Below are positions 16,262 to 25,626 of a DNA stretch of 64,000 bases, in pieces. This DNA is from Rohdeia mirabilis (GTDB lineage: Bacteria; Planctomycetota; UBA1135; GCA-002686595). The DNA is taken from positions 4,890,744 through 4,954,743 of the forward strand of contig CP036290.1 of the NCBI GenBank assembly GCA_007750655.1, written 5' to 3'. A model generated the notes under the pieces. That model did no database searches. It worked only from the letters and a program-made list of their open reading frames with translations, and was not told where the DNA came from. Both the position numbers and the translations under genes were made by a program. Numbering within the stretch: the stretch's first letter is position 1; every line of letters starts with the position of its first letter.

Positions 16262-17097
16262 TGTGGCACTGGATCATCCCCCTGGCCGTTCTGGCAGCCT
16301 GTTCCGTGCTCCTGGTCGCAGCGTCCCGCTCGAACAGCGCGGCGCTGCGCAACGGCGTCATGCCCACGCTCGTCGCCGTCATCGGCCTCGCCCTGTGGGA
16401 CCTGGCCTGCACGGCGACCGGCACCGAGATCTTCCCCACCCCACTCGACACGGCCCTCGCGTTCGGCGAACTGTTCGAGAGCCAACGCCTGTGGGGTGAC
16501 GTCACCGCCAGCCTGTTCCGGGTCACCTGGGGCTTCCTGCTGGCCGCTGGCGTGGGCATCCCGCTGGGCCTGGTCCTGGGCTGGTCGACGCGCGGATTCG
16601 AAGCGCTGAACCCCATCGTCCAGGGTCTGCGACCGATCTCCCCGATCGCCTGGATCCCGATCGCGATCCTGTGGTTCGGCATCGGCGACGGCGCCGGCGT
16701 CTTCCTGATCTTCCTCTCGACGTTCTTCCCCGTCACGGTCGGCACGATGGCGGCGGTTCGCAACATCAGCGAGGTCCACCGCCGCTCCGCCCAGAACTTC
16801 GGGGTGAAGGGCCTCGACCTGATGCGCCGCGTGGTCCTGCCGGCAGCGCTGCCCCAGATCATCACCAGCCTGCGCATCGCCCTCGGCGTGGCCTGGCTCG
16901 TGATCGTCGCGGCCGAAATGGTCGGCATGGAATCCGGCCTCGGCTACCTCATCAACGACGCCCGCAACGCCGGCGTCCGCTACGACCTGGTCGTGGCGAC
17001 GATGATCGTGATCGGGCTCATCGGCGTGGTCCTCGACCTCTTGATCCGCCGTCTCGAGCACTTCGACGAAGTCCGCTGGGGGTACGCACGACGATGA
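16261..17097 (+). CDS. ABC transporter permease (SsuC/NrtB type)
   Basis: 278 residues from ATG 16261, which shares its A with the TGA stop of the binding-protein gene. There are about seven hydrophobic helices: WIIPLAVLAACSVLLVA, VMPTLVAVIGLALWDL, FLLAAGVGIPLGLVLGW, and the block GVKGLDLMRRVVLPAALPQI. That block is the EAA loop, which docks on the ATPase, and the layout is typical of BPD_transp_1 permeases. It forms the membrane channel of a nitrate/sulfonate/taurine/bicarbonate-class importer; the solute is unknown. The ATPase gene overlaps its end by 4 bp (ATGA). Confidence 0.92.
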   Translation: MWHWIIPLAVLAACSVLLVAASRSNSAALRNGVMPTLVAVIGLALWDLACTATGTEIFPTPLDTALAFGELFESQRLWGDVTASLFRVTWGFLLAAGVGIPLGLVLGWSTRGFEALNPIVQGLRPISPIAWIPIAILWFGIGDGAGVFLIFLSTFFPVTVGTMAAVRNISEVHRRSAQNFGVKGLDLMRRVVLPAALPQIITSLRIALGVAWLVIVAAEMVGMESGLGYLINDARNAGVRYDLVVATMIVIGLIGVVLDLLIRRLEHFDEVRWGYARR

Positions 17098-17852
17098 GCA
17101 CCACCACCAAGGTCGCCTTCACCGGCGTCTCCAAGACCTTCCCGAAGAAGAACGAGAGCCTCCAGGTCCTCGAGAACATCGACCTCGAGGTCGGCGAGGG
17201 CGAATTCGTCTGCCTGCTAGGGCCCTCGGGCTGCGGCAAGTCGACGCTGCTCAACATCGTCGGCGGCTTCGAACGCCCCACCACCGGCTCGGTCACGATC
17301 GACGGCCATGAGGTCCGCGAGACGCACCCCCAGCGGGTCTTCGTCTTCCAGGAGTACGGGATCTTCCCGTGGGCGTCGGTCTGGGACAACGTGTCCCTGG
17401 GCGTGCGGCACCTGCCGAAGTCCGAGCAGGCCAAGGTGGTCCAGGGCGTCATCGACCTGGTCGGCCTGACCGGCTTCGAGAAGGCCTACCCGATGGAGCT
17501 GTCGGGCGGCATGAAGCAGCGCGTCGAGGTGGCGCGGGCCCTGGCCGTCACGCCGGACGTCATCTACATGGACGAACCGTTCGGCGCGCTCGACTCCCTG
17601 ACGCGCCTGACCATGCGTTCCGAGCTCATCCGCATCTGGAAGACGCGCAAGCCGACGATCCTGTTCGTCACCCACGACGTGGACGAGGCGATCCAGCTCG
17701 CCGAGCGCGTCGTGGTCTTCAGCGCGCGCCCCGGCCGCATCGCCGGCATCGTCGACGTGCCCATGGAGCACCCGCGCGACCTGGCCAGTACCGAGTACGG
17801 CGCCATCAAGCGCGAGCTCTACGACCTGCTCGGCGTGACCCAGTCGATCTGA
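17094..17852 (+). CDS. ABC transporter ATP-binding protein (SsuB/NrtD type)
   Basis: 252 residues. It has Walker A GPSGCGKST (residues 43-51), Q-loop FVFQEYGIFPWASVWDN, signature LSGGMKQRVEVARAL, Walker B VIYMDEPFGALD and the switch His in LFVTHDVDEAI. All catalytic motifs are intact. The FPWASVWDNV stretch is characteristic of the NrtD/SsuB/TauB branch. The start ATG overlaps the permease stop (ATGA). The operon ends at a hairpin at 17877-17908. Cytoplasmic, powering the importer. Confidence 0.95.
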   Translation: MSTTTKVAFTGVSKTFPKKNESLQVLENIDLEVGEGEFVCLLGPSGCGKSTLLNIVGGFERPTTGSVTIDGHEVRETHPQRVFVFQEYGIFPWASVWDNVSLGVRHLPKSEQAKVVQGVIDLVGLTGFEKAYPMELSGGMKQRVEVARALAVTPDVIYMDEPFGALDSLTRLTMRSELIRIWKTRKPTILFVTHDVDEAIQLAERVVVFSARPGRIAGIVDVPMEHPRDLASTEYGAIKRELYDLLGVTQSI

Positions 17853-17876
17853 CCGCGAAGAGTCGGGACCGACCGC

Positions 17877-17908
17877 GCGGCCGCGATCCTCACCGGGGTC
17901 GCGGCCGC
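17877..17908. terminator. hairpin between convergent genes
   Basis: Two 10-nt perfect arms (17877-17886 and 17899-17908) around a 12-nt loop, between the ABC operon (plus) and the end of the helicase gene (minus). It partly overlaps the last codons of the helicase gene. No T-run. Confidence 0.55.
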
Positions 17909-20900
17909 ACCGTTTCGCCGTCCAGTTCGACGCGTCCCGTGGCCAGCACGCGCTCGAGCGCCGCCTCGATCCGCTCCTCGATCCGCCGCCCCAGACGCGC
18001 GAAGCCGAAGAGTCGCGCCGTCTCGCGCACGAGGTCCTGGCGCTGCATCGCACCCCAGGTTCCGAGCAGCCAGAGGGCTCCATTCGCCAATTCGCGCGTG
18101 GACAGGTCGTCCGCCTCGCGCGTGGGCAGGCCCTTCGGCACCGGTCGTCCGACCGCTTCGGCGTCGGGCCGGAAGGCCGTGTGGGCGGCCGGATCCGCGC
18201 CAGCGGGCCACAGCACCACGACGCCCTGGTCGTCCTCGACGACGAGTCCGGCGGTCCGCGTGATCTGCTCGATCACGGTCCGCGCCCGCGCGCCGAAGCG
18301 GTCGATGCCGAAGCTATCGGCCACGCGCCGCGCCGCGAACTCGAAAGCGATCGGCGCCTCGCCGCGCACGAGTTCGACGAGCGCCTCCTTCACCAGCTGG
18401 GCCGTGTCCGTGTCGTAGAAGCGCTCGGGCGCGCGGCGCGAGCGGCGCAGCACGACCGGCTCGTAGGCCTGACCGGGAGCGGCCTGAGCGAGCGCCACGG
18501 AGGGAGCGGCGCGCAGCGCTTCGTCCACGGCCGACCCGTCGACGTCCGCGCCAGCGTCCACCTGGCTCGCCAACTCCGGCGCCGCCGGTTCCACGTCCGA
18601 CGCGTCGTGCGCTCCGCCGCTCGCCCCATCACTCGAGTCGCCGCCCGTGGGCGCAGCGTCCGCCTGCTCCCGCTCGCGATCGCGCTCCCGAGCCCGCTCG
18701 ATCGCCGCTTCGATGCGCCGCACCTGGGCCTCGGGGTCGCGCCACCACTCGGTGGACCAGACCCGGTGCACCGACCAGCCGAGCCCCTCGAGCACCGCCT
18801 GCCGCAGCCGATCGCGGTCCCGAGCGGTGCGCGCGTCGCGATAACTCGCCCCGTCGCACTCGACGCCGACCAGGAATCGCTCCGGCTCGCCCGCGTCCGC
18901 CACGGCGAGGTCCAGCCGGTAGGCCGAGCACCCCACGCGCCGCTTCACCGCCCACCCGCGGGCCTCGAGCGCCCGGGCCACGGACTCGGCGAACGGCCTC
19001 GAAACGGCGTCTTGGGCCGAATGGCGCTCGAGCGCGGCTCCGTCGCTCCCGAACGCCGCGGGCCCGGCCTGGGCGTACTCGAGGAACAGCCGTAGGTCGC
19101 GCGCGCCGTCGGCCTTCGTGCGCCCCAGGTCGATGTGCTCCGGTCGCAGGCAGGTGAACACCAGCGCCTCGCGCCGCGCCCGGGTCACCGCCACGTTCAG
19201 GCGCCGCTCGCCACCGCTGCGATTGAGCGGTCCGAAGTTGAGTCGCACCTTGCCGTGCTCGTCCGGCCCGAAACCGATCGAGAACAGGATCACGTCGCGC
19301 TCGTCACCCTGGACGTTCTCGAGGTTCTTCACGAACAGCGGTTCGCGCGCCGCTTCGCCGAACGCGCCCTCGAGCTCCGGCCGCCGACGTCGCAGCGCGT
19401 CGAGCAGGTCCTCGATCAACACCTGCTGCGGCTGGTTGAACGTCACGACGCCGATCGACGAGCGCGCCAGTCGCGGATCGGTCAGGCGCCGTTCGACCTC
19501 GGCCACCACCGCCTCGGCCTCGATGCGGTTCGTGCGCGTCTCGCCGAAGTCGTACACCGCGCCGTCCACGTGCCGCAGTTGCACACCGAGGCCGTCGTGA
19601 TCGCGCGCGGGGAACGTGACCAGTCGCCCGTCGTAGTAGCGGCGGTTGCTGAACGCGATCAGCCCTTCGTGGCGGCTGCGGTAGTGCCACTCGAGGTACA
19701 GGCTCGGGACGCGCGCGGCGAGGCACTCGTCGAGGATGCTCTCGGCGTCCTCCACGAACACGTCGTCCTCCTCGTCGTCGCCGCCGCGCTCGAAGAAGCT
19801 CGTCGGCGGCAGCTGCTTCGGGTCGCCGACCACCACGACCTGGCTGCCGCGCGCCATCGCGCCCACCGCGTCCCAGACCGGGATCTGCGAGGCCTCGTCG
19901 AACACCACGGCGTCGAAGCGCGGGCCGGCGGGATCGAGGTACTGGGCCACCGACAAGGGCGACATCAACAGGCACGGCTTGAGCTGGGCCAAGACGCCCG
20001 GGATCTCCTCGAACAGCCGCCGCAGCGCCATGTGACGCGTCTTCTTCGTCAGTTCGCGGTGCAGCTTGCCGACCTCGGAACTCTCCGGCGCCTCGCGCCC
20101 ACCGACGGCGGCACGGGCCACGCGGCCGAGCACGCGCGCGCGCAGGGCCTGGGTCGCCAGTTCCAGCACGCGCCCGTCCAACTCGCGGAAGCGCTCGACC
20201 AGAACGTCGTGCTGCTCGCCGACGAAGCCCGCCAGGGCCGGTTCGTCCGACGCGACCACGGCGAACCACTGGTCGGCGTAGGCGCGCTCGAACGCGTCGG
20301 ACAGCTCCGGCGCGAGCACGCGGCCCGACTCGAGCGCGTCGACCACGAACTGAAGGCGCGCGTCGAGAGCGTCGACCCGCGCGCGGCGCCACGCGCACCA
20401 GGCCGGCAGTCCGCGCCAGGCGGCCGCCCAACGGCGCGCGCGCGTGCGATCCGCGTCGAAGGCGTCCACACCGCTCGGCGCGTGCCAGGCGCGTTCGTCG
20501 AGCGTCAGCGTCTCGTCCAACTCGCGAGCCGCGGCCTCCCAGGCGTCGAAGGGCGCGAGGAAACCCGCCACGGTGTCCGCGAGGCGGCCGGCCGACAGGG
20601 CTCGAGCACTGGCCGCTCGCAGCGACGGCGCCGCGCACCCCGTGGCTTCGACGAGGCCGGCGAGCCCGCCCTCGTAGGACGTTGCAAACCGCGCCAATCC
20701 ATCGAGCTCGCGCCAATCGGTCGATTCGCTCTGCCAGCGGTCGCCGAATGCAGCGCGCGCCGGAGCGTCCACCTCGGCCAACGACCCTTCGGCCGACTCG
20801 AGGGCGCGCGTCTCCTCGAGCGCTGCCACCGCCGACTCGAACGTGATCGTGGCCGGCTCGCGCGCGATCGACGCCAACGCCTTCACCACGCGCCGCTTCT

Positions 20901-23900
20901 TCAGCCAGGCCGGCAGGAACCAGTCGAGCCGCGCGCGTCGCACCAACTCTTCCACCAGGTCCAGGCCGAGCGTGCGCGGATCGCTCGCGAAGCGGGCACC
21001 GAGGGCCTCACGACGCTCCGCAACCGTGCGTCCGCGCGCGACCCAATCGGCCGCACGGGCCTCGAGACCGGCGAGATCGGCCGATTCGAGCAGTTCGCGC
21101 GGCGTCGAGACCGGCGCGTCCGCGAGCACGCGCACGAAGGTCGCGAGCGAGCGCCAGGCCGCACGCGAGAGAGCCGGAGCGTCACCGTCCGAACCAGCAC
21201 CGTCGCCACGCGCGCCGCTCTCAGCCCCAGCACCCAACCCGAGCGCTCGCGCCGCCGCCCGCCCGGCCTGCTGCGCCGCATCCACGCGCTCACCGAATCC
21301 GTCCACTCGCGCGCGCGCCTCGCGCTCCCAGAGCGGCGTGAACTCGAGACGCCCGATCGCCAGCAGCGGGTGCTCCGGACCCACGTCGCGCCCGGTCTCG
21401 GCCAGGTGCGCGAGGGCCGTGCGCGCCGCCGCGAGCTGCTCGGCGGTCGTCGCCTCGACGCCGCGCCACGGCAACGTCAATCCGAAACGGTCCTCGATCG
21501 CCACCAGCCGCGACAGCGCGTCGAACAGGCTCTCGCCCGAGGCGCGCGGCGCGTGCAGAGCGCGCACGTAGGCGTTCAGACGGCGGCGCTGGCCCTCGTA
21601 CTCGGTCGCCGCCTCTTCGAACGCGCGCTCGTCGCCGTCGCCGCCGGCCTCGAGCGCGCGCCGCAGCTGCTCCAGAACGTCCTTCTTCTTCGCCTTGTTC
21701 GAGTGCAGCTCGAGGCACGCCTCACCCAGGCCGACGCGCTCCAGCCGTTCGCGCACCACCTCGAGGGCCGCGCGCTTCTCCGACACGAACAGCACGCGCT
21801 TGCCCGTTCCGAGCAGGTGCGCGATGAGGTTCGTGATCGTCTGGGACTTGCCGGTGCCGGGCGGGCCGTGCAGCACGAAGCTCTGCCCGCGCGCCGCCGC
21901 CACGACCGCCGCGAGCTGCGAACTGTCGTAGGACATCGGGCACAGCACCTCGTCCGCGGGCAGCTCGTCGTCGAGCCGCGCGGGGTCGGGGAAGCCGCCG
22001 CCACCTTGGACGACCGGCGTCCAGGCCTCGTTCGGCGTGTTGACCAAGTGGTGGACGACCGGACTGCGGAGCAGATCCTCGCGCCGATCGGCCAGGTCCT
22101 TCCAGATCAGGATCTTCGAGAACGAGAAGACGTCGAGCACGGCCTCCTCGCTCACGCGCCAGTCGGGCTTGTCGCGGATCGCTTGACGCAGCGTGTACAG
22201 CGCGAGTTTCACGTCGACGCCGTCGCCTTCCGCATCGCTGGCGTCGAGCGGGAGCGGATCGAGCCCCGGGACCTCGATCCCGTGATCGCGCGCCAGGTAC
22301 TCGAGCAGGGTCACGTTGACTCGCGGCTCGTCGGCGCCGAGCGCGAGGCTGAAGCCGCGCCGCACCGACTCGCGCGTCAGTTCGACCGGGATGAGGATCA
22401 GCGGCGCGCGTCGTTCGGTCGAGCTGGACGGCGTCTCGCGGTAGTTCAGAAACCCGAGCGCCAGGTAGAGCGTGCTCGAGCCGCCCTCCTCCGTGGCCGT
22501 GCGCGCCTCGCGGAACAGCGTCACGAGGCGCGTGGCGAGCGCGTCGTCGCCGGCGTCCGCACGCAATCGGTTCGCGCCCAGGTCCGCGGCGAGCAACTCG
22601 GCCAACTGGGTCGAGAGCGCCTCGCGCGTCACGCCCGCGCCCTCGCGTCGACGCACCGCTTCCACTTCGGCCGGTCGCGGCTCGACGCGGAAGCGCTCGC
22701 CGCGGGCCAGCGCGTCCTCGAGCGCCGACACGTCCGGTGCGATCAGCGGCACCGTGCGCTTGCCCTCGCGGTGCGCAAGCAGGCGGTTGCGCATCGTCAG
22801 GTCGAGCAGCTTGCGTCGCCAGCGCTCGAGGCGGTCGTCGGGCGCGTCCACGTCGCGGCCGTGGCGAGTGAGTTCGAGGCGCGCGGCCTCGAGGCGTTCG
22901 AGTTCGGAGAGTCCGTCGAGCGTCGGAGCCGCGCCCGCCACCGACGCTTCGGCGCCCGCTCCTTCCGGGGCCGCCGCGATGCGTCCGCCGAACGTCGGCA
23001 GGGGGCGCACACCCGCACGCCGCGCGCGCCGCAGGTCGATCGCCGACACGAATCCGCGCTTGCCGGCCAGGTCCGCACGCGCGAGTTGCTGGGCCGTGTC
23101 GAAGTCGATCGGCGGCCGCGTGCTGGCGCAGGTGGGGTCGAACAGCGCCACGTCGCCCAGCTCCACGTACTTGAGCACGCGCCGCGGATCGGACTGGGTC
23201 GCCTCCGCGAACGTCTCCTCGCGCAGCCACACGCCGCAGGCCGCGTGTCCGTCGAGCACGAGCAGCAGCGGGTGCAAGCCGGCCTGTTCCATGCACGCCG
23301 CGGCCAGGAGCGCGAGGTCGAGGCACGTGCCCATCTTCGACGCCGCGATGTCGCCGGGCAGCCGCACGCGCTGGCCCGACTCGGCGAAGCTGGCCGGCGG
23401 GTTCGCGTACGTGATGCCGGCGGCCTGGATCGCGCCGTAGATCGCAGCGGCCTGGCGCAGCGCGCGGCCGGGATCCTTGCTCTGGTAGCCGTCGAGCGCC
23501 GGGTTCTGCGTCCACTCCCCAAGCAGGTCGGCCGCGCCGCGGAGCAGGTCCTGGACGGCGGGCTCGTTGGGCAGCACGAAGGCCGCGAGGTACTCGGGAT
23601 GGACCGCGAGACCGGGCCACTCGCCGGGCGGGCACAGGTCGAGGTCGGCGGTCGCGGTGGCCAGGCGGCGGCGGGAGGGGGCGGTGGTCCGAGCGGCCGA
23701 TTCCAGGCCGTTCTCGGGCTCCAACGGCGATTTTGAACCGTTGCCGGTGTCCTGGACATCGAATTCCGAGGACGGCTCGGAGCCCGGAAGGGTCTCGCTG
23801 GGCGCCGTCGACCCCGCGCCCGCGGAAGCCGTCGAGTCGTCGAGGTCGACCGCACTCTCGGCGCTGGCGACGTCCGCCGATCCCGCGGGAGCCGTGGTGG

Positions 23901-24801
23901 CGTCCGGGACTTCGGGAGCGGACGACGGGAGGGCCGCGGGCGTGTCGGCGGTGGCTGCGGGCTTCGTCTCGGACTCGTACAGACTGACGCGGAACGAACC
24001 CGTCGTGCGCTCGCTGACGCCGGCGAAGAACGAGCGGTCCAGGCGGATCGGCAGCCGCTCGCCGGTCAACGCGATCGACTGGCCCGGGCCGAGCTCGGCG
24101 ATCGCGATCGGCTCGCAGCGCGCGAAGGCCGGGTAGGGCTCGATGACCAATTCGAGGTCGCGGTAGTGCCGCTCGCCGGTGTTCTCGAGGTGCAGCGCGG
24201 GCAGCGGATGGAAGCCCGCGTCGGCGAGGGCGGGCTGGAGGCGCGCGAGCGGTTCGATCCGCAGCTCGATGGCTGGGTCGCGGTGCGCGTCGGGGTCGGG
24301 CGGGGAAACGGACTGCGCGTTCGGCGGCGCTGCGTCGCTGCTACTGCGGTTGCCGTTGCCGCCACCGTTCCCATCGCTGTCGCCGCCCATGGGATGGCCT
24401 TCGCTGTCGCCCTCGTCCACACCCACCGCGTCGATCACCGCCGCTGACGGCGCGATCGCCGCCACCTCGGCGCCGTCGCCCGCGTTGCTGCTCGACTCCC
24501 TGCCTCCCGCCGCCTCCGGGTCACCCAACTCCACGCCGATCTCGCGCCCGAGCCGTGCGATCCGCCCACCGAGCTCGCCCCCATCAACGCCCAACTCCGC
24601 CAGCCGGTGCGCGCACTCCAGCGCCAACTCGAACCGCGCACGCGCCGTGGCCGGATCGGCGCTCTCGCCTGCGATGCGTTCGGACTCGCCGAGGATCTGC
24701 TCGAGCCGCGCGCGATCCTCGACGCCCTCGTACTGACCGGCGTAGCGCGAACTCGGGCGCGGCGGGAGCGGGTGGTGCTGGGACGGATCGGTGGTGGTCA
24801 C
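17890..24801 (-). CDS. giant DUF4011/SF1 helicase with MTES_1575-type nuclease and DUF3320 domains
   Basis: About 2,303 residues from GTG 24801 (a GTG at 24849 is an alternative). Residues about 100-420 hold a beta-rich module and long Ser/Ala-rich linkers, then a transglutaminase-like segment (MGTCLDLALLAAACMEQAG). Next is DUF4011 (RRKLLDLTMRNRLLAHREGK). The SF1 helicase core has Walker A GPPGTGKS (Lys about 985), Walker B VVFDEASQIPVWDA, VVVVGDPKQLPPTSFF and ENVQGDERDVILFSIGFG with LNVAVTRARR. After it comes a Vsr/MTES_1575-type nuclease (YRLDLAVAD, VGVECDGASY, RDRDRLRQAVLEGLGW, VHRVWSTEWW), and then a DUF3320 domain (LVKEALVELVRGEAPI). These fused proteins are often found near defence genes. 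It neighbours a toxin-antitoxin pair, so a DNA-targeting defence role is plausible but inferred. Confidence 0.9.
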   Translation of the reverse strand: MTTTDPSQHHPLPPRPSSRYAGQYEGVEDRARLEQILGESERIAGESADPATARARFELALECAHRLAELGVDGGELGGRIARLGREIGVELGDPEAAGGRESSSNAGDGAEVAAIAPSAAVIDAVGVDEGDSEGHPMGGDSDGNGGGNGNRSSSDAAPPNAQSVSPPDPDAHRDPAIELRIEPLARLQPALADAGFHPLPALHLENTGERHYRDLELVIEPYPAFARCEPIAIAELGPGQSIALTGERLPIRLDRSFFAGVSERTTGSFRVSLYESETKPAATADTPAALPSSAPEVPDATTAPAGSADVASAESAVDLDDSTASAGAGSTAPSETLPGSEPSSEFDVQDTGNGSKSPLEPENGLESAARTTAPSRRRLATATADLDLCPPGEWPGLAVHPEYLAAFVLPNEPAVQDLLRGAADLLGEWTQNPALDGYQSKDPGRALRQAAAIYGAIQAAGITYANPPASFAESGQRVRLPGDIAASKMGTCLDLALLAAACMEQAGLHPLLLVLDGHAACGVWLREETFAEATQSDPRRVLKYVELGDVALFDPTCASTRPPIDFDTAQQLARADLAGKRGFVSAIDLRRARRAGVRPLPTFGGRIAAAPEGAGAEASVAGAAPTLDGLSELERLEAARLELTRHGRDVDAPDDRLERWRRKLLDLTMRNRLLAHREGKRTVPLIAPDVSALEDALARGERFRVEPRPAEVEAVRRREGAGVTREALSTQLAELLAADLGANRLRADAGDDALATRLVTLFREARTATEEGGSSTLYLALGFLNYRETPSSSTERRAPLILIPVELTRESVRRGFSLALGADEPRVNVTLLEYLARDHGIEVPGLDPLPLDASDAEGDGVDVKLALYTLRQAIRDKPDWRVSEEAVLDVFSFSKILIWKDLADRREDLLRSPVVHHLVNTPNEAWTPVVQGGGGFPDPARLDDELPADEVLCPMSYDSSQLAAVVAAARGQSFVLHGPPGTGKSQTITNLIAHLLGTGKRVLFVSEKRAALEVVRERLERVGLGEACLELHSNKAKKKDVLEQLRRALEAGGDGDERAFEEAATEYEGQRRRLNAYVRALHAPRASGESLFDALSRLVAIEDRFGLTLPWRGVEATTAEQLAAARTALAHLAETGRDVGPEHPLLAIGRLEFTPLWEREARARVDGFGERVDAAQQAGRAAARALGLGAGAESGARGDGAGSDGDAPALSRAAWRSLATFVRVLADAPVSTPRELLESADLAGLEARAADWVARGRTVAERREALGARFASDPRTLGLDLVEELVRRARLDWFLPAWLKKRRVVKALASIAREPATITFESAVAALEETRALESAEGSLAEVDAPARAAFGDRWQSESTDWRELDGLARFATSYEGGLAGLVEATGCAAPSLRAASARALSAGRLADTVAGFLAPFDAWEAAARELDETLTLDERAWHAPSGVDAFDADRTRARRWAAAWRGLPAWCAWRRARVDALDARLQFVVDALESGRVLAPELSDAFERAYADQWFAVVASDEPALAGFVGEQHDVLVERFRELDGRVLELATQALRARVLGRVARAAVGGREAPESSEVGKLHRELTKKTRHMALRRLFEEIPGVLAQLKPCLLMSPLSVAQYLDPAGPRFDAVVFDEASQIPVWDAVGAMARGSQVVVVGDPKQLPPTSFFERGGDDEEDDVFVEDAESILDECLAARVPSLYLEWHYRSRHEGLIAFSNRRYYDGRLVTFPARDHDGLGVQLRHVDGAVYDFGETRTNRIEAEAVVAEVERRLTDPRLARSSIGVVTFNQPQQVLIEDLLDALRRRRPELEGAFGEAAREPLFVKNLENVQGDERDVILFSIGFGPDEHGKVRLNFGPLNRSGGERRLNVAVTRARREALVFTCLRPEHIDLGRTKADGARDLRLFLEYAQAGPAAFGSDGAALERHSAQDAVSRPFAESVARALEARGWAVKRRVGCSAYRLDLAVADAGEPERFLVGVECDGASYRDARTARDRDRLRQAVLEGLGWSVHRVWSTEWWRDPEAQVRRIEAAIERARERDREREQADAAPTGGDSSDGASGGAHDASDVEPAAPELASQVDAGADVDGSAVDEALRAAPSVALAQAAPGQAYEPVVLRRSRRAPERFYDTDTAQLVKEALVELVRGEAPIAFEFAARRVADSFGIDRFGARARTVIEQITRTAGLVVEDDQGVVVLWPAGADPAAHTAFRPDAEAVGRPVPKGLPTREADDLSTRELANGALWLLGTWGAMQRQDLVRETARLFGFARLGRRIEERIEAALERVLATGRVELDGETVRPRPR

Positions 24802-25061
24802 GGGCGGTGTGGATGGTGGAGGGGGCGAGACTGTAGCGAGCCGCCCCACCGCGCTCTTACCCGTCCGATCGGTCGGCGCCCTGCCCAGTGTCGGGCGATC
24901 GGATCCAGTCGGACAGGAGCGGCGGCGGCCGACGAGGGACTCGCCTCCGAGCGGTCCGGTGAGTCCGCGAGGCGGATCACGTGCGGCACATCGAGTCCGG
25001 ATTCAGCTGCTGGAGCAGGCTCCGTCTTGACGAAGTACAGGTTCGATCGGCACCATTCGTT

Positions 25062-25079
25062 CACCATTCATGAATGGTG
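25062..25079. promoter_or_regulatory. palindromic operator of the toxin-antitoxin operon
   Basis: Perfect 18-bp palindrome CACCATTCATGAATGGTG ending 7 nt before the ATG of the antitoxin-like gene. An extra half-site CACCATTCG lies at 25051-25059. TTGACG at 25027-25032 could be a -35. The placement predicts autorepression by the winged-helix protein. Confidence 0.7.
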
Positions 25080-25086
25080 TATCCCT

Positions 25087-25626
25087 ATGTATATCAAGGG
25101 CCAAGACCTCCTCGCCTGCCTTCAGCTCTGCCTCGGCCTAGACCCGGGCTGGACCTACGTCGAACTCGCCGAACGGCTCGGGCTCAGCACGGGAGGAGCC
25201 AACATGGCCGTCCACCGCGCCTTGGATGCGGGGCTCCTCATGCCCGACCCGGCCGGGGGCACGAAACCCGTTCCGCGTCGCTCGGCCATTCTCGGCTTCC
25301 TCGAACACGGAGTCGCGGTCGCCTTCCACGTCGCGCCGGGCAGGGTGACACGCGGCGTTCCGACGGCGTATTCCGCCGCTCCGCTGAACGCCCTGATCCA
25401 GTCGCCCCCCTCGGAGATCCCACTGGTCTGGGCGGACCCCGAGGGCACGGTCCGCGGTCGGAGCGTCGAGCCTCTGTACCGCTCGGTTCCAAGCATCGCG
25501 CGGCGCGATGCGCGCATGCACGAGTTGCTGGCGCTGGTCGACGGTATCCGGTGCGGAGCGACCCGAGAACAAGCACTCGCCCGCCAAGAACTGCGCACGC
25601 GGCTGATCGATGACGCACCCCGCTGA
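25087..25626 (+). CDS. winged-helix antitoxin-like regulator
   Basis: 179 residues from ATG 25087. The first 65 residues form a helix-turn-helix (WTYVELAERLGLSTGGANMA, VHRALDAGLLM), like AbiEi-type or MarR-like winged helices. The rest (AILGFLEHGVAVAFHVAPG, IPLVWADPEGTVRG, LYRSVPSIARRD) is a second domain. The palindrome at 25062 just upstream suggests that it represses its own promoter. It overlaps the nucleotidyltransferase gene by 17 bp, the usual antitoxin-first layout. Local codon use is ordinary. Confidence 0.75.
   Translation: MYIKGQDLLACLQLCLGLDPGWTYVELAERLGLSTGGANMAVHRALDAGLLMPDPAGGTKPVPRRSAILGFLEHGVAVAFHVAPGRVTRGVPTAYSAAPLNALIQSPPSEIPLVWADPEGTVRGRSVEPLYRSVPSIARRDARMHELLALVDGIRCGATREQALARQELRTRLIDDAPR

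Noticed and set aside
19135..23736. Very long open frame on the plus strand opposite the helicase
   Set aside because: It is antisense to the helicase-nuclease gene, arginine/histidine-rich and without domains; high GC opens such frames.
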